Of a stretch of DNA of 64,000 nt, positions 26,395 through 35,570 are shown piece by piece (position 1 is the stretch's first letter; each line of letters starts with the position of its first letter). Made by a program: the position numbers and the translations under genes. The notes under the pieces are model-generated. The model did no database searches. It saw only the letters and a list, made by a program, of their open reading frames with translations, and had not been told where the DNA came from. The stretch is from Bacillota bacterium (GTDB lineage: Bacteria > Bacillota > Clostridia > Christensenellales > SZUA-584): positions 1-64,000 of the forward strand of contig JAEWTL010000039.1 of the NCBI GenBank assembly GCA_023459495.1. Direction: 5' to 3'.

Positions 26395-28140
26395 GTGAAA
26401 TACAAGTGTTGTGAACCCGAGAAGGTACAGGATATTCGTGAGCTTGTGGTACGCGCGTCCAAGCTGTTTGGCGACAAAATTGCATTCAAGGAGATCGGTC
26501 GCGATAAAACAGTTGTCGAATACACCTTCAGGCATTTAGAGCAGGACCGCAATGCGCTGGGCACTAGGCTGCTGGATCTGGATATGGGCGGATATCATTT
26601 CGCGCTGATATCCGAAAACAGCATCGCTTGGGTTCTCAGCTATTTGGCAGTCGTCGGCGGCGCGGGCGTAGTTGTGCCCCTCGACAAAGAGCTTCTGGCA
26701 GAAAATATCGCCGAGCTGCTCAGCCACAGCGATTCTGATGTTGTCATCTGCTCCGAAACCTTTCTCCCCATGATCATCAGCATACTGGATGAATGCCCGG
26801 GCATCCAGTCCGTAATTGTCATGAATCCGACGAAAGCATACCTGCACAAACGCAAAAACGTGACGTTTTATGACCTGCCCACGCTTGTAGCGCAGGGAAT
26901 AAAGCTGCTGCTGCAGGGCGATCATGCTTATACGAATCAGGAGATCGACCCGGAATGCATGTGCGAGATACTGTTTACCTCCGGCACAACGGGCCCCAAC
27001 AAGGGTGTGATGCTCAGCCATAAAAACCTGATGGCCGATCTCTATGGCTTTATGCACTATATCAAGGTAACGCCTGTCAGCATATCAGTGCTGCCCATCC
27101 ACCACTCATTCGAAAGCACCTGTCATATGCTGGGTATCATATTTACCGGCAATACGCTATGCTTCAACGACAGCTTAAAGCACATGATGGACAACCTAGT
27201 GCGCTTTAAGCCCGGAATGAGCCTTATGGTTCCGCTGTTCCTCGAAGCCATGTACAAGCGTATCTGGCAGGAGGCCAAGCGGGAAGAGCTCGACTCCCAC
27301 CTGCGGTACGGTATATGGTTCAGCAACTTACTGCGAGTCTTCGGTATCGATGGAAGACGCCTGTTTTTTAAGCCGATTCTGGACAAGTTTGGTGGCGACT
27401 TAAAACAAATCGTTTGCGGCGGTGCGCCCCTTAGAACCGAACTGATCAAAAAGTTTGATGAGATCGGAATCAATGTGATTAATGGGTACGGCATCACCGA
27501 ATGCGCTCCTGTCATCTCCACCAACGCGAGCGACTGGAAGGTTTCCGGTACAGTCGGCAAGGTGCTTCCCGGTTGTCAGGTGCGCATTGCGAACCCGGAT
27601 AAATCGGGCAACGGCGAGATACAGGTGAAAAGCGATATCGTCATGATGGGCTATTACAAAGACGAGGTCAACACCAAGGCTGTGTTTACGGACGATGGCT
27701 ATTTCATGACCGGTGATATGGGACGCCTGTCCCGGAACAACTTCCTGTTCATAACGGGGCGCAAGAAAAACTTGATCATCCTGTCCAACGGCAAAAACAT
27801 TTGCCCCGAGGAACTGGAGGAAGCAATCGCAAGCGCGATCCCCTATATCAAGGAGGTTATGGTCTATTCCGTTACTGCCGGCGAGCAGGAAATGATCAAC
27901 GCCGATGTGTTTCTGGACATCCAATATATCGCCGACAATGGCATTCCCGATATTCAGGATCAGTTGAATCAGGATATACGCAAGCTGAATAATACACTGC
28001 CTGTATATAAACGCATCAATAATGTCAATATTATGGAGCATGAATTTGAAAAGACCACTACCAAAAAGATCAAACGGCAAGTGGAGATGAAGAAAAGGAG
28101 AGAATACAATGACGGGCTACGTGTGCAAGAAAATTCTTGA
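26395..28140 (+). CDS. Acyl-AMP ligase / long-chain acyl-CoA synthetase-like enzyme
   Basis: This ANL-superfamily enzyme activates a carboxylic acid, probably a fatty acid, as an adenylate and loads it onto a thiol. The motif LFTSGTTGPNKGVMLS (about residues 184-199), GYGITECAPVI, the TGDMGRLSRNNFLFITGRKKN hinge region (given here in two parts: TGDMGRL and FITGRKKNLI) and a C-terminal Lys-rich segment are all present. At 581 residues it is a complete enzyme. It starts with GTG at 26395 behind GAGGTGG. Because the carrier protein gene overlaps its 3-prime end by 32 bases, acyl transfer to that carrier rather than to free CoA is inferred. Confidence 0.9.
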   Translation: MKYKCCEPEKVQDIRELVVRASKLFGDKIAFKEIGRDKTVVEYTFRHLEQDRNALGTRLLDLDMGGYHFALISENSIAWVLSYLAVVGGAGVVVPLDKELLAENIAELLSHSDSDVVICSETFLPMIISILDECPGIQSVIVMNPTKAYLHKRKNVTFYDLPTLVAQGIKLLLQGDHAYTNQEIDPECMCEILFTSGTTGPNKGVMLSHKNLMADLYGFMHYIKVTPVSISVLPIHHSFESTCHMLGIIFTGNTLCFNDSLKHMMDNLVRFKPGMSLMVPLFLEAMYKRIWQEAKREELDSHLRYGIWFSNLLRVFGIDGRRLFFKPILDKFGGDLKQIVCGGAPLRTELIKKFDEIGINVINGYGITECAPVISTNASDWKVSGTVGKVLPGCQVRIANPDKSGNGEIQVKSDIVMMGYYKDEVNTKAVFTDDGYFMTGDMGRLSRNNFLFITGRKKNLIILSNGKNICPEELEEAIASAIPYIKEVMVYSVTAGEQEMINADVFLDIQYIADNGIPDIQDQLNQDIRKLNNTLPVYKRINNVNIMEHEFEKTTTKKIKRQVEMKKRREYNDGLRVQENS

Positions 28141-28336
28141 ATATGTGGATGTGGACGAGGCGTCGCTTACGGAGAACACAAATCTGGCGCTCGACCTGCA
28201 CATGAATTCATACGATTGTGTGAGTATCGTCGGGCAGATTGAAAGCGAACTGGGTATTGAGATTCCGGACGTGGAGATTCGAAACCTGCAGACCGTGGGC
28301 GAGCTGTCGGATTACCTGAAAGCCAAGATACAATGA
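28109..28336 (+). CDS. Acyl carrier protein
   Basis: A 75-residue carrier protein with the phosphopantetheine attachment site in the segment LDLHMNSYDCV; Ser34 takes the place of the Ser in the usual DSL motif, with Asn in place of Asp. The helix pattern before and after (NLALDLHMNSYDCVSIV and VGELSDYL) fits the ACP fold. The ATG at 28109 has AAGGAG eight bases upstream inside the ligase gene, and the stop overlaps the next gene by four bases. It should carry the acyl group from the ligase to the condensation enzyme. Confidence 0.92.
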   Translation: MTGYVCKKILEYVDVDEASLTENTNLALDLHMNSYDCVSIVGQIESELGIEIPDVEIRNLQTVGELSDYLKAKIQ

Positions 28337-28899
28337 TCTACCGCCTGTATTATGGCCGGGATTCCGAGGACGATCCGGCCATAGCACACCGGTATTGCGA
28401 TTTGCTGTTAGCGTATGCATTGTTGCATGAAAAGCAGCTGGATTACCTGAATCAAACGATCGTCCGCAACGAGTGGGGAAAGCCTGCACTGCAAGATTAT
28501 CCGCAGATTCAATTCAACGTCAGTCATTGCAAAGGGCTGGCTGCCTGTATTGTGGCCGATGTACCGGTTGGCATCGACGTAGAATATGTCAGGCGATACT
28601 CACCTTATGCAGCCATGCATACCATGAACCGGCAGGAGCTTGAGAATATCGACCGCTCCCCCGATCCGAACCGACTGTTTTTCTCATACTGGACGCTGAA
28701 AGAAAGCTGTGTCAAAGCCATGGGATATGGCATTGCGTATTCAATGAAAAAACTGACCTTTGATATTTCGGATGAAAATATCCGCTGTCTGACGCAGCCC
28801 GAATTCCGGTTTGAGTTGATGGAAGACAGCGGACCGTATATCACTGCGGTCTGTTACAGGCAAAATAAAAAGTCGCTGCAAATCTGCGAGAATATATAA
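28333..28899 (+). CDS. 4-prime-phosphopantetheinyl transferase (Sfp type)
   Basis: The enzyme moves phosphopantetheine from CoA to the carrier-protein serine. Sfp-family motifs are clear: FNVSHCKG (residues 61-68), VGIDVEYVRR (79-88, Mg-binding Asp and Glu) and YWTLKESCVKAMG (119-131). At 188 residues it is slightly shorter than Sfp. The ATG overlaps the carrier-protein stop (ATGA), which points to the adjacent carrier as its dedicated substrate. Confidence 0.93.
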   Translation: MIYRLYYGRDSEDDPAIAHRYCDLLLAYALLHEKQLDYLNQTIVRNEWGKPALQDYPQIQFNVSHCKGLAACIVADVPVGIDVEYVRRYSPYAAMHTMNRQELENIDRSPDPNRLFFSYWTLKESCVKAMGYGIAYSMKKLTFDISDENIRCLTQPEFRFELMEDSGPYITAVCYRQNKKSLQICENI

Positions 28900-28917
28900 A
28901 GCTTGGAGGAGCTCCAT

Positions 28918-29802
28918 ATGGGCATTTTCAAAGTTAACTCATTTTTAGAAGCGGACGGCGGAGTAGCAGACGCCGCCGCGGAACCGGTGATTCTGGAAGC
29001 CGCGAGGAGCGGAGCAGCCGAGGCGCTGATCGACGAGGCGTATGGCGGTATCGCGGAGCTGCCTGAAGACACCGCGCTGACGCCGCTTACTGATTCGCAG
29101 GAGGATTACATCCAGTTCAGGAATGTACGTAAGATTTACCGCATGGGCGAGATTGAGATCGAAGCGCTGGCCGGTGTGGATTTCACCATCAAAAAAGGCG
29201 AGCTCGTCATCATCACAGGCGCAAGCGGCGCGGGCAAAAGCACGATACTGAACATTTTGGGCGGCATGGACAGCCTGACCTCCGGCACGATCATCGTCGA
29301 TGACGAAAACATCAGCCGGTATACCAGCAAGCATCTGATCACCTACCGTCGTTATGATGTGGGGTTTGTATTCCAGTTTTACAATCTCGTGCAGAACCTG
29401 ACCACGCTGGAAAACGTGGAACTGGCTGCGCAGGTGAGCAAGAAACCGCTCGACATCCATCAGGTCATCGCCGACGTAGGCTTGGAAAACCGCAAAAACA
29501 ATTTCCCTTCCCAGCTTTCCGGCGGAGAACAGCAGCGCGTCGCCATCGCACGGGCGCTTGCCAAAAACCCCAAGCTGCTCCTGTGCGATGAACCCACAGG
29601 TGCGCTGGACTACGTCACCAGCAAATCGATATTGAAGCTGTTGCAGGATACCTGCAGAAAAACGGGTATGACCGTGATCATCATCAGTCACAACCTCGCG
29701 CTGACGGCGATCGGCGACCGCGTCATCAAAGTAAAGAGCGGCAAGGTCGACGCAATGACTGTCAACAAAACGCCTGCGGACGTCGAAAGGATTGACTGGT
29801 AA
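28918..29802 (+). CDS. MacB/LolD-type ABC exporter ATPase with an acidic N-terminal extension
   Basis: The ATPase domain starts near residue 66 (DYIQFRNVRKIYRMG) and has GASGAGKST, VFQFYNLVQNLTTLENV, LSGGEQQRVAIARAL, LLLCDEPTGALD and IISHN in order. The first 65 residues are an Ala/Glu/Asp-rich extension that is not part of the fold and is unusual for the family. The ATG at 28918 follows GGAGGAG; a TTG at 28903 would put the ribosome site inside the gene. It is followed after one base by its large permease. Together they should export or rearrange an amphiphilic product of the cluster. Confidence 0.92.
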   Translation: MGIFKVNSFLEADGGVADAAAEPVILEAARSGAAEALIDEAYGGIAELPEDTALTPLTDSQEDYIQFRNVRKIYRMGEIEIEALAGVDFTIKKGELVIITGASGAGKSTILNILGGMDSLTSGTIIVDDENISRYTSKHLITYRRYDVGFVFQFYNLVQNLTTLENVELAAQVSKKPLDIHQVIADVGLENRKNNFPSQLSGGEQQRVAIARALAKNPKLLLCDEPTGALDYVTSKSILKLLQDTCRKTGMTVIIISHNLALTAIGDRVIKVKSGKVDAMTVNKTPADVERIDW

Positions 29803-29803
29803 T

Positions 29804-32800
29804 ATGAATAAAGTACTTTTTAAAGACCTGCTGCGGGAGATCCGCCGTTCATGGGCCCGGTTTCTGTCCATATTCGCGATCGTTATGGTCAGCGTGGCTT
29901 TTTTCTCCGGTATCCGGGCGACCGCGCCGGATATGCGCTATACGGCAGACCAGTATTTCGATCAGTACAATATGATGGACATCCGCGTGCTGTCCACTTT
30001 TGGGCTTTCACAGGAAGACATCGACGCGATCGCTGCGGTCAAGGACGTCCAGAAGGTCCAGCCGGGCTATTTCGCAGACGTGGTCACTACGATCAACTCT
30101 TCGGAGATCGTGTTCCGTGTTCACAGCCTGCCGACTACCGTTGACCAGAATACCATCAACCGGATTGAGTTGACCGAGGGTCGGTATCCGGAAAAATCCG
30201 GCGAATGCCTGATTGAGGATGCGGATTACATGAACCTTGGCCTGAAGGTAGGCGATACGATTCACGTCTCCTCCGGCAAGGAGACCCCTGTCACCGAAGG
30301 TACGCTCGGGATGGATACCTTCACCATCGTGGGCAAAGCCACCACACCATACTATCTCACCTATGATAAAGGCACGACCGAGATCGGCAGCGGCAAGATC
30401 AATACCTTTATGATGATACCGGAGCAGGATTTTATCTACCCCTGCTATACGGAAGCGCTGGTGACCGCCAAAGGCGCCAGTTCTCTGAACACCTATAGTG
30501 CCAAATACGATGATCTGGTCGAAGGCATTACCGTGGCGCTGGAGAATCTGGGTGTGGACCGCTGCGCGATTAACCTGGCGTCGATGAAGGCAGATGCAGA
30601 GGCTCAGCTTGCGGATGCGAAGGAGAAATACAACGCCGCAAAGGAAGATTTCGACACCAAGATCGCACAGGGCGAGGCTGACCTCGATGACGCCCATATG
30701 AAGCTGGTGGAAGGGGAGGCGAAGCTCGCGGAAGAAAAGGAAAGCTTTGCCCAGCAGACCGAGATGGCAGAAGCGCAGATCCGTGCCGCCAAGAAGCAGG
30801 TCGCCGAAGGCGAGGCGGATTACGCGGAAGCGGAAACGGAATACAACCAGATGATGGCGGAATACGGCGACGATCTGGATACCCTTAACGAAAGCGCAAC
30901 CTCACTGAGCAATATTCAGTCGGAAGCGCTGGCTCGGAGAACAGAGCTTGAGCAGCAACTGCAGGACCCTGATCTCACCGACGAAGAACGCGAGGATATC
31001 CTGAATACAATCGCTATGTATGATGAGTTGCTGTCGATAACCGGCGATAGCGTGGGTACTGTTATCGGTTTGAATGACCTCACCCAGCAGTCAATAACCG
31101 GTGCACAACAGCAGCTGGCGGATTCGAGAGCCCAGCTGGATGCCGCGCATGCCGAAATCGCCCGGTCGGAACGAAAATTAGCGGATTCCAAAAAGGAGGC
31201 CAACGAGCAGTTTGCACAGGCTGAGGCAGACCTTGCGCAGGGCTGGGCGGATTATGAACAGGGCAAAAAAGATCTGGAGCAACAAAGAACTGACGGACAG
31301 GCGCAACTCGATGCGGCGATGGAAGAAATCGTACGCGGCGAAGATGAGATCGAGAGAATCAATTCTGCTACATGGTATGTGCTGGACCGTCATAAGGAAA
31401 TCAGCTTTGCCGACTATGAAGCTACCACAAAATCGGTGGACTCAATCGCCAACGTGTTCCCTATATTCTTCTTTCTGGTCGCCGCGCTGGTCTGCCTGAC
31501 AACCATGACCCGGCTGGTCGCGGAACAACGCGTCTATATCGGCACATACAAGGCATTAGGTTACGACAGTCGCTCCATCGCCCTTAAATACGTACTGTAC
31601 GCCGCGCTGGCCAGTACACTGGGCGCAGTGGCAGGCTTCCTCATCGGCATGCGCATCTTCCCATCGGTGATTTACCAATCGTGGCTGCTGAAATACATGA
31701 TGCCGCAGCTGCAATATACCAACCAGATTCCATTGATCATTATCAGTGTGATCATGGGCATCTCCGTGACAACAGTCACTGCTTACATTGCCTGCAACAA
31801 AGAGTTGGTTGAGATGCCTTCCATGCTGATGCGGCCCAAGGCTCCGAAAGCCGGAAAAATCATACTCATGGAGCGGATTACCTTCCTGTGGAAACGGTTG
31901 AGCTTTTCTCAGAAGGTGACGGCGCGAAATATTTTCCGGTATAAACGGCGCTTCTTCATGACCATCATCGGCATCGCGGGGTGCACCGCGCTGCTGCTCG
32001 CAGGGTTCGGGCTGAACAACTCCATCAGCCAGGTTGTGAGCAAACAATTCAAGGAAATATTCGCATACGACCTTAATATGCGTTATGCCGCGGGCATCAC
32101 GGACGAAGGGAAAGCCGACGTTGAAGGAATTCTCCAAAACGAGCCGGAGGTGGAATCCTATATGTCCAGTACCGAGCTCAACGCAACATGCAAGAGCACA
32201 GGCAGCGATATTTCCACCACGCTGATCGTCGTACAGGATACGGCCCGGCTGGGAGAATTCATCGCGCTGCGCAACAGCACCACACAGGACCCCATCCCGC
32301 TCACGGACGACGGCGTGGTGATCACGGAGAAGCTGTCCAAGGAACTGGGCATTGGCGTGGGCGATGCGTTTGAGCTGGATAACAGCATCGGCGCCCGCAA
32401 AAAGGTCATCGTGGCCGCGGTTACAGAGAACTACGTATTCCACTATATCTATATGACCGACACCTATTACCACGAGGTGTACCGTCTTGCGCCTAAGCCC
32501 AACAGCCTGATGATCAAGCTCTCCAGCGATTCTTCTGAATCGGAAAACCGTATCGCCGGAACGCTGATCGGCAATGAAAATGTCGCTTCCGTACTGTTCT
32601 ATTCCACCATCGCCACCAACTTTGCGGATACGGTAAAGAGCCTGAACAGCATCGTGATCGTGATCATCGCTTGCGCAGGGCTGCTCGCGTTTATCGTGCT
32701 GTACAACCTCACGAATATCAATATTTGTGAGCGCATTCGCGAGATTGCAACGATCAAGGTACTGGGCTTCTACAACCGGGAAGTGCATTCCTACGTGTTC

Positions 32801-33043
32801 CGCGAGAATCTGCTGCTGACAATCATCGGAGCGGTGATTGGACTCGGCCTGGGCATCCTGTTGCATCGGTTCATCATGGTATCCATCGAACAGGATGCGA
32901 TCATGTTCGGCCACTACATCAAGGGCTGGAGCTTCGGATATTCGCTGGTGATCACGATCGTATTTGCGGAACTCGTCAGCCTGTTCATGAGCCGCCGTCT
33001 GAAAAACATACCGATGGTGGAGTCTCTGAAGTCCGTGGAGTAA
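29804..33043 (+). CDS. Very large FtsX/MacB-type ABC exporter permease with long coiled coil
   Basis: The 1079-residue protein has an N-terminal membrane segment (about residues 18-38), an extracellular MacB-like domain to about 250, then a long Glu/Ala/Gln/Lys-rich coiled coil (about 255-530, interrupted near 370-400), three membrane segments of a first FtsX domain (about 545-660), a membrane segment and second extracellular domain (about 715-930), and a final three-span FtsX domain (about 930-1070). This YhgE/MacB-like layout is known from exporters with Firmicutes-type double FtsX domains, where the coiled coil projects outward. It starts with ATG at 29804. Its place between the carrier genes and condensation gene suggests it handles the acylated product. 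Confidence 0.9.
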   Translation: MNKVLFKDLLREIRRSWARFLSIFAIVMVSVAFFSGIRATAPDMRYTADQYFDQYNMMDIRVLSTFGLSQEDIDAIAAVKDVQKVQPGYFADVVTTINSSEIVFRVHSLPTTVDQNTINRIELTEGRYPEKSGECLIEDADYMNLGLKVGDTIHVSSGKETPVTEGTLGMDTFTIVGKATTPYYLTYDKGTTEIGSGKINTFMMIPEQDFIYPCYTEALVTAKGASSLNTYSAKYDDLVEGITVALENLGVDRCAINLASMKADAEAQLADAKEKYNAAKEDFDTKIAQGEADLDDAHMKLVEGEAKLAEEKESFAQQTEMAEAQIRAAKKQVAEGEADYAEAETEYNQMMAEYGDDLDTLNESATSLSNIQSEALARRTELEQQLQDPDLTDEEREDILNTIAMYDELLSITGDSVGTVIGLNDLTQQSITGAQQQLADSRAQLDAAHAEIARSERKLADSKKEANEQFAQAEADLAQGWADYEQGKKDLEQQRTDGQAQLDAAMEEIVRGEDEIERINSATWYVLDRHKEISFADYEATTKSVDSIANVFPIFFFLVAALVCLTTMTRLVAEQRVYIGTYKALGYDSRSIALKYVLYAALASTLGAVAGFLIGMRIFPSVIYQSWLLKYMMPQLQYTNQIPLIIISVIMGISVTTVTAYIACNKELVEMPSMLMRPKAPKAGKIILMERITFLWKRLSFSQKVTARNIFRYKRRFFMTIIGIAGCTALLLAGFGLNNSISQVVSKQFKEIFAYDLNMRYAAGITDEGKADVEGILQNEPEVESYMSSTELNATCKSTGSDISTTLIVVQDTARLGEFIALRNSTTQDPIPLTDDGVVITEKLSKELGIGVGDAFELDNSIGARKKVIVAAVTENYVFHYIYMTDTYYHEVYRLAPKPNSLMIKLSSDSSESENRIAGTLIGNENVASVLFYSTIATNFADTVKSLNSIVIVIIACAGLLAFIVLYNLTNINICERIREIATIKVLGFYNREVHSYVFRENLLLTIIGAVIGLGLGILLHRFIMVSIEQDAIMFGHYIKGWSFGYSLVITIVFAELVSLFMSRRLKNIPMVESLKSVE

Positions 33044-33097
33044 GCATGCCGCGGGAAAAAACGCGGCTCGGAATAATCATATAAAGGAGAAATCATT

Positions 33098-34582
33098 ATG
33101 GATCCTGTCTATTATGACCTGACCTCCGGGCAGCAGTTGCTGCTGTTCAGCCAGACTTTCACGCTCCAGAAGCAGATCAACAACATCTTTACGCTGATGC
33201 TGCTGGAAAAGAAGCTGGATTTCAAAGTGCTTAGGACGGCTGTCGAGCACGCTTATGCACAAAACGACGCCTTCCGTCTGCGCTTCATCAAGGTGGACCG
33301 GAAGATCAAGCAAACCTTTATCCCGACAGAGAAGCCGGATATTCAGATGCTGGATTTCAGCGGCAAGACGCAGGAGGAAATGGATAATTGCCTCTACAAA
33401 TACGCCCGCATTCCGTTTAAGATCATCAACAAGCCCATGTCCAAGGTGTTCTTTGTGCATTCATGGGATGGCATGGATGGCATCTACTTTGGCGTCAGCC
33501 ATATGATACTCGACTCATGGGGAATCTGCGTATACCTTCAGTTCGTCATGGAGGTCTATGAAGCCATGAAAAACGGCACCGAGTTACCCAAGCCCTTAAG
33601 CCCGCTGGAGCCGTTGCTGCAGAAGGAATTGGCTTACAAGGGCTCACCCCAATATCAGAAGGATATTGAGTTCTGGGAGAATGAATTCAAGCGTTTACCG
33701 GAGTCTCTTTATTCCCATATCAACGGACCGGAGCAACTCGAAAAGTATCGCAAACAAAAGAAGAACCCGAATCTGCGGTATGCCAATGCATCTTCTCTAC
33801 GCACCTCCGCGCGTCACGAGGTACTCTATATCCCCAGGGAGAATGTGGATAAAATCGGGGCTTACTGCGAACAGAACAAGATTTCCGTGCAGGCCGCCAT
33901 GATGTTCGGCATACGCACGGCGCTGTCCAAGCTGAACAACCGTCAGGACGACATTGGGTTCTACTCGACTTTCGCACGGCGCGGCACACTGCAGGAAAAG
34001 CGGTCGGGAGGTTCCCGTGTCCATTCGAATGTCTTCCGCACCGTCATGGCAGAGGATGTAACGTTTGAAAAAGCGTGTCAGGATATCTTTGCCCAACAGA
34101 TGGCGATTTATCGGCATGCGGAGTGCGATCCGGTGGAGATCATCATGCTGGAAGCCAAAACTTATGGGCGCAAGGGTTATTTCACTGGATGGCATACCAC
34201 CATTTTCACCTTCCAGCCAATTAAGCTGGTGGTGAGCGATGGCACGCCGATCCATACAAAATGGTACTGTAATGGCACGTTCTCCGGCTCTAACTATCTG
34301 ACGATAATGGACGCGGACGGCACAGGCGCTTTGCGCTGCTACCACGAGTATCAGAAGCACAACATTACGGCACAGCGTATCCGGGAGTTCCAGACTCTGA
34401 TGGAGCAGGCTGTTATGATGGGCGTCAACAATCCCTCCGCCACCATTGGGGAGATACTCGACCGAATCGATATCAGCGTGCCGCCTCAGGCCAAATTCCC
34501 GGTCTCCAATCTGGTAATTCCGCCGATTGCTGCCTCATATGAAAAAGCTGAGAAAGGCGACGCTAAGGACAGCGTCGGATAA
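33098..34582 (+). CDS. Stand-alone NRPS-type condensation domain protein
   Basis: The 494 residues form one condensation domain and nothing else. The catalytic HHxxxDG motif appears as SHMILDSWG: the catalytic His (His135) and structural Asp (Asp139) are kept, while the first His and the final Gly are changed to Ser. The start segment LTSGQQLLLFSQT resembles the LT-x-aq--ly motif that opens such domains. No adenylation or thiolation domain is attached. With the upstream acyl ligase and carrier it should join an acyl thioester to a free amine or alcohol acceptor. ATG at 33098 has AAAGGAGA upstream. Confidence 0.85.
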   Translation: MDPVYYDLTSGQQLLLFSQTFTLQKQINNIFTLMLLEKKLDFKVLRTAVEHAYAQNDAFRLRFIKVDRKIKQTFIPTEKPDIQMLDFSGKTQEEMDNCLYKYARIPFKIINKPMSKVFFVHSWDGMDGIYFGVSHMILDSWGICVYLQFVMEVYEAMKNGTELPKPLSPLEPLLQKELAYKGSPQYQKDIEFWENEFKRLPESLYSHINGPEQLEKYRKQKKNPNLRYANASSLRTSARHEVLYIPRENVDKIGAYCEQNKISVQAAMMFGIRTALSKLNNRQDDIGFYSTFARRGTLQEKRSGGSRVHSNVFRTVMAEDVTFEKACQDIFAQQMAIYRHAECDPVEIIMLEAKTYGRKGYFTGWHTTIFTFQPIKLVVSDGTPIHTKWYCNGTFSGSNYLTIMDADGTGALRCYHEYQKHNITAQRIREFQTLMEQAVMMGVNNPSATIGEILDRIDISVPPQAKFPVSNLVIPPIAASYEKAEKGDAKDSVG

Positions 34583-34586
34583 GCTT

Positions 34587-35558
34587 ATGCAGTCTTCTGA
34601 TATCGCTATACAGAGCGTTGAGGTTTCAGGACGCCCCTCCATTCGGGGCGTCCTGCTGCGAGAGCTGATCGCGGCCGGCGTACGGCTGGCAGGTGGGGAT
34701 ATTATCACTTTCGCAAAAAGATATATTCCGGTCAGCTCCAAAAACTGGCGTCCACCGCGCGGCTGGACTTCGCAAAAGGTTACGCTGGATGGCGGAGCCT
34801 GCGCAAGTTACCTGATGCCGAAAAGCTGTACTCGGCAGGATGTCGCGGTGCTGCATCTGCACGGTGGCGGCTACACGCTGGGCTTTCTGCCGGTCTTCAA
34901 GCGATTCGCATTTAAGCTGGCCGAATTGGGCGGGCATGTACCCGTCCTGTCGCTGGATTACCGCGTAGCGCCGGAGCATCCGTATCCGGCGGCGCTCGAG
35001 GATGCGTTGGAAGCGGTGAAATGGCTGGGCAAGCATAAAGGCATCGCGCCGGAGAACATCATCGTCGCCGGGGAATCGTGCGGCGCAGGTATGGCGCTGG
35101 CCCTGGCCATGCGGTTGCGGGATGAAAACATGGGCAGCCTGAAAGCGTTGGTGCTGATGTCGCCCTGGTCGGACCTCACCTGCAGCGGCGATTCCTATGC
35201 CAGCCGATATGCCATGGATCCCTTCTTCGGGCGCAGGCTGCCGCTGCCGGACGACGAATACCGCACAGCAATCGGCAAGATCTACGGCGGCAGCAACGAC
35301 CTGACGCAGCCGTATCTCTCCCCTGCTTTCGGCGACTTTTCCGGCATGCCGCCCATGCTCATCCATGTCGGGGAAAACGAGATGCTTTTTGATGATTCAT
35401 TGACGGTTTACGACAAAGCAAACGCATCGGGCGTCCATGCGGAACTGCACGTCTGGCCCGGCATGTTCCACGTCTTCCAACTGGCGGACGGGCTCATCCC
35501 CGAAGCGCATGCCGCGTGGAAAGAGATTGGGGCATATATCTGCCACAGCTTTGGTTGA
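34587..35558 (+). CDS. Alpha/beta hydrolase, hormone-sensitive-lipase family
   Basis: The oxyanion-hole motif LHLHGGGYTLG (about residues 89-99), the nucleophile elbow GESCGAGMA with Ser164, GENEMLFDDS and the catalytic His in PGMFHVF identify an HSL-type esterase or amidase of about 323 residues. No signal peptide is seen. The start at 34587 lies four bases after the condensation-gene stop with GGA about seven bases upstream; an alternative ATG at 34539 inside the previous gene lacks a ribosome site. In this cluster it may trim, transfer or proof-read acyl groups. It is convergent with the ATP-grasp gene, 12 bases away. Confidence 0.88.
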   Translation: MQSSDIAIQSVEVSGRPSIRGVLLRELIAAGVRLAGGDIITFAKRYIPVSSKNWRPPRGWTSQKVTLDGGACASYLMPKSCTRQDVAVLHLHGGGYTLGFLPVFKRFAFKLAELGGHVPVLSLDYRVAPEHPYPAALEDALEAVKWLGKHKGIAPENIIVAGESCGAGMALALAMRLRDENMGSLKALVLMSPWSDLTCSGDSYASRYAMDPFFGRRLPLPDDEYRTAIGKIYGGSNDLTQPYLSPAFGDFSGMPPMLIHVGENEMLFDDSLTVYDKANASGVHAELHVWPGMFHVFQLADGLIPEAHAAWKEIGAYICHSFG

Positions 35559-35570
35559 GATGCGGTCCTA

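Noticed and set aside
31556..32914. Open frame of about 450 codons opposite the large permease gene
   Set aside because: It is rich in His, Asp and Gln with no fold pattern and no start signal; the permease on the other strand is certain.
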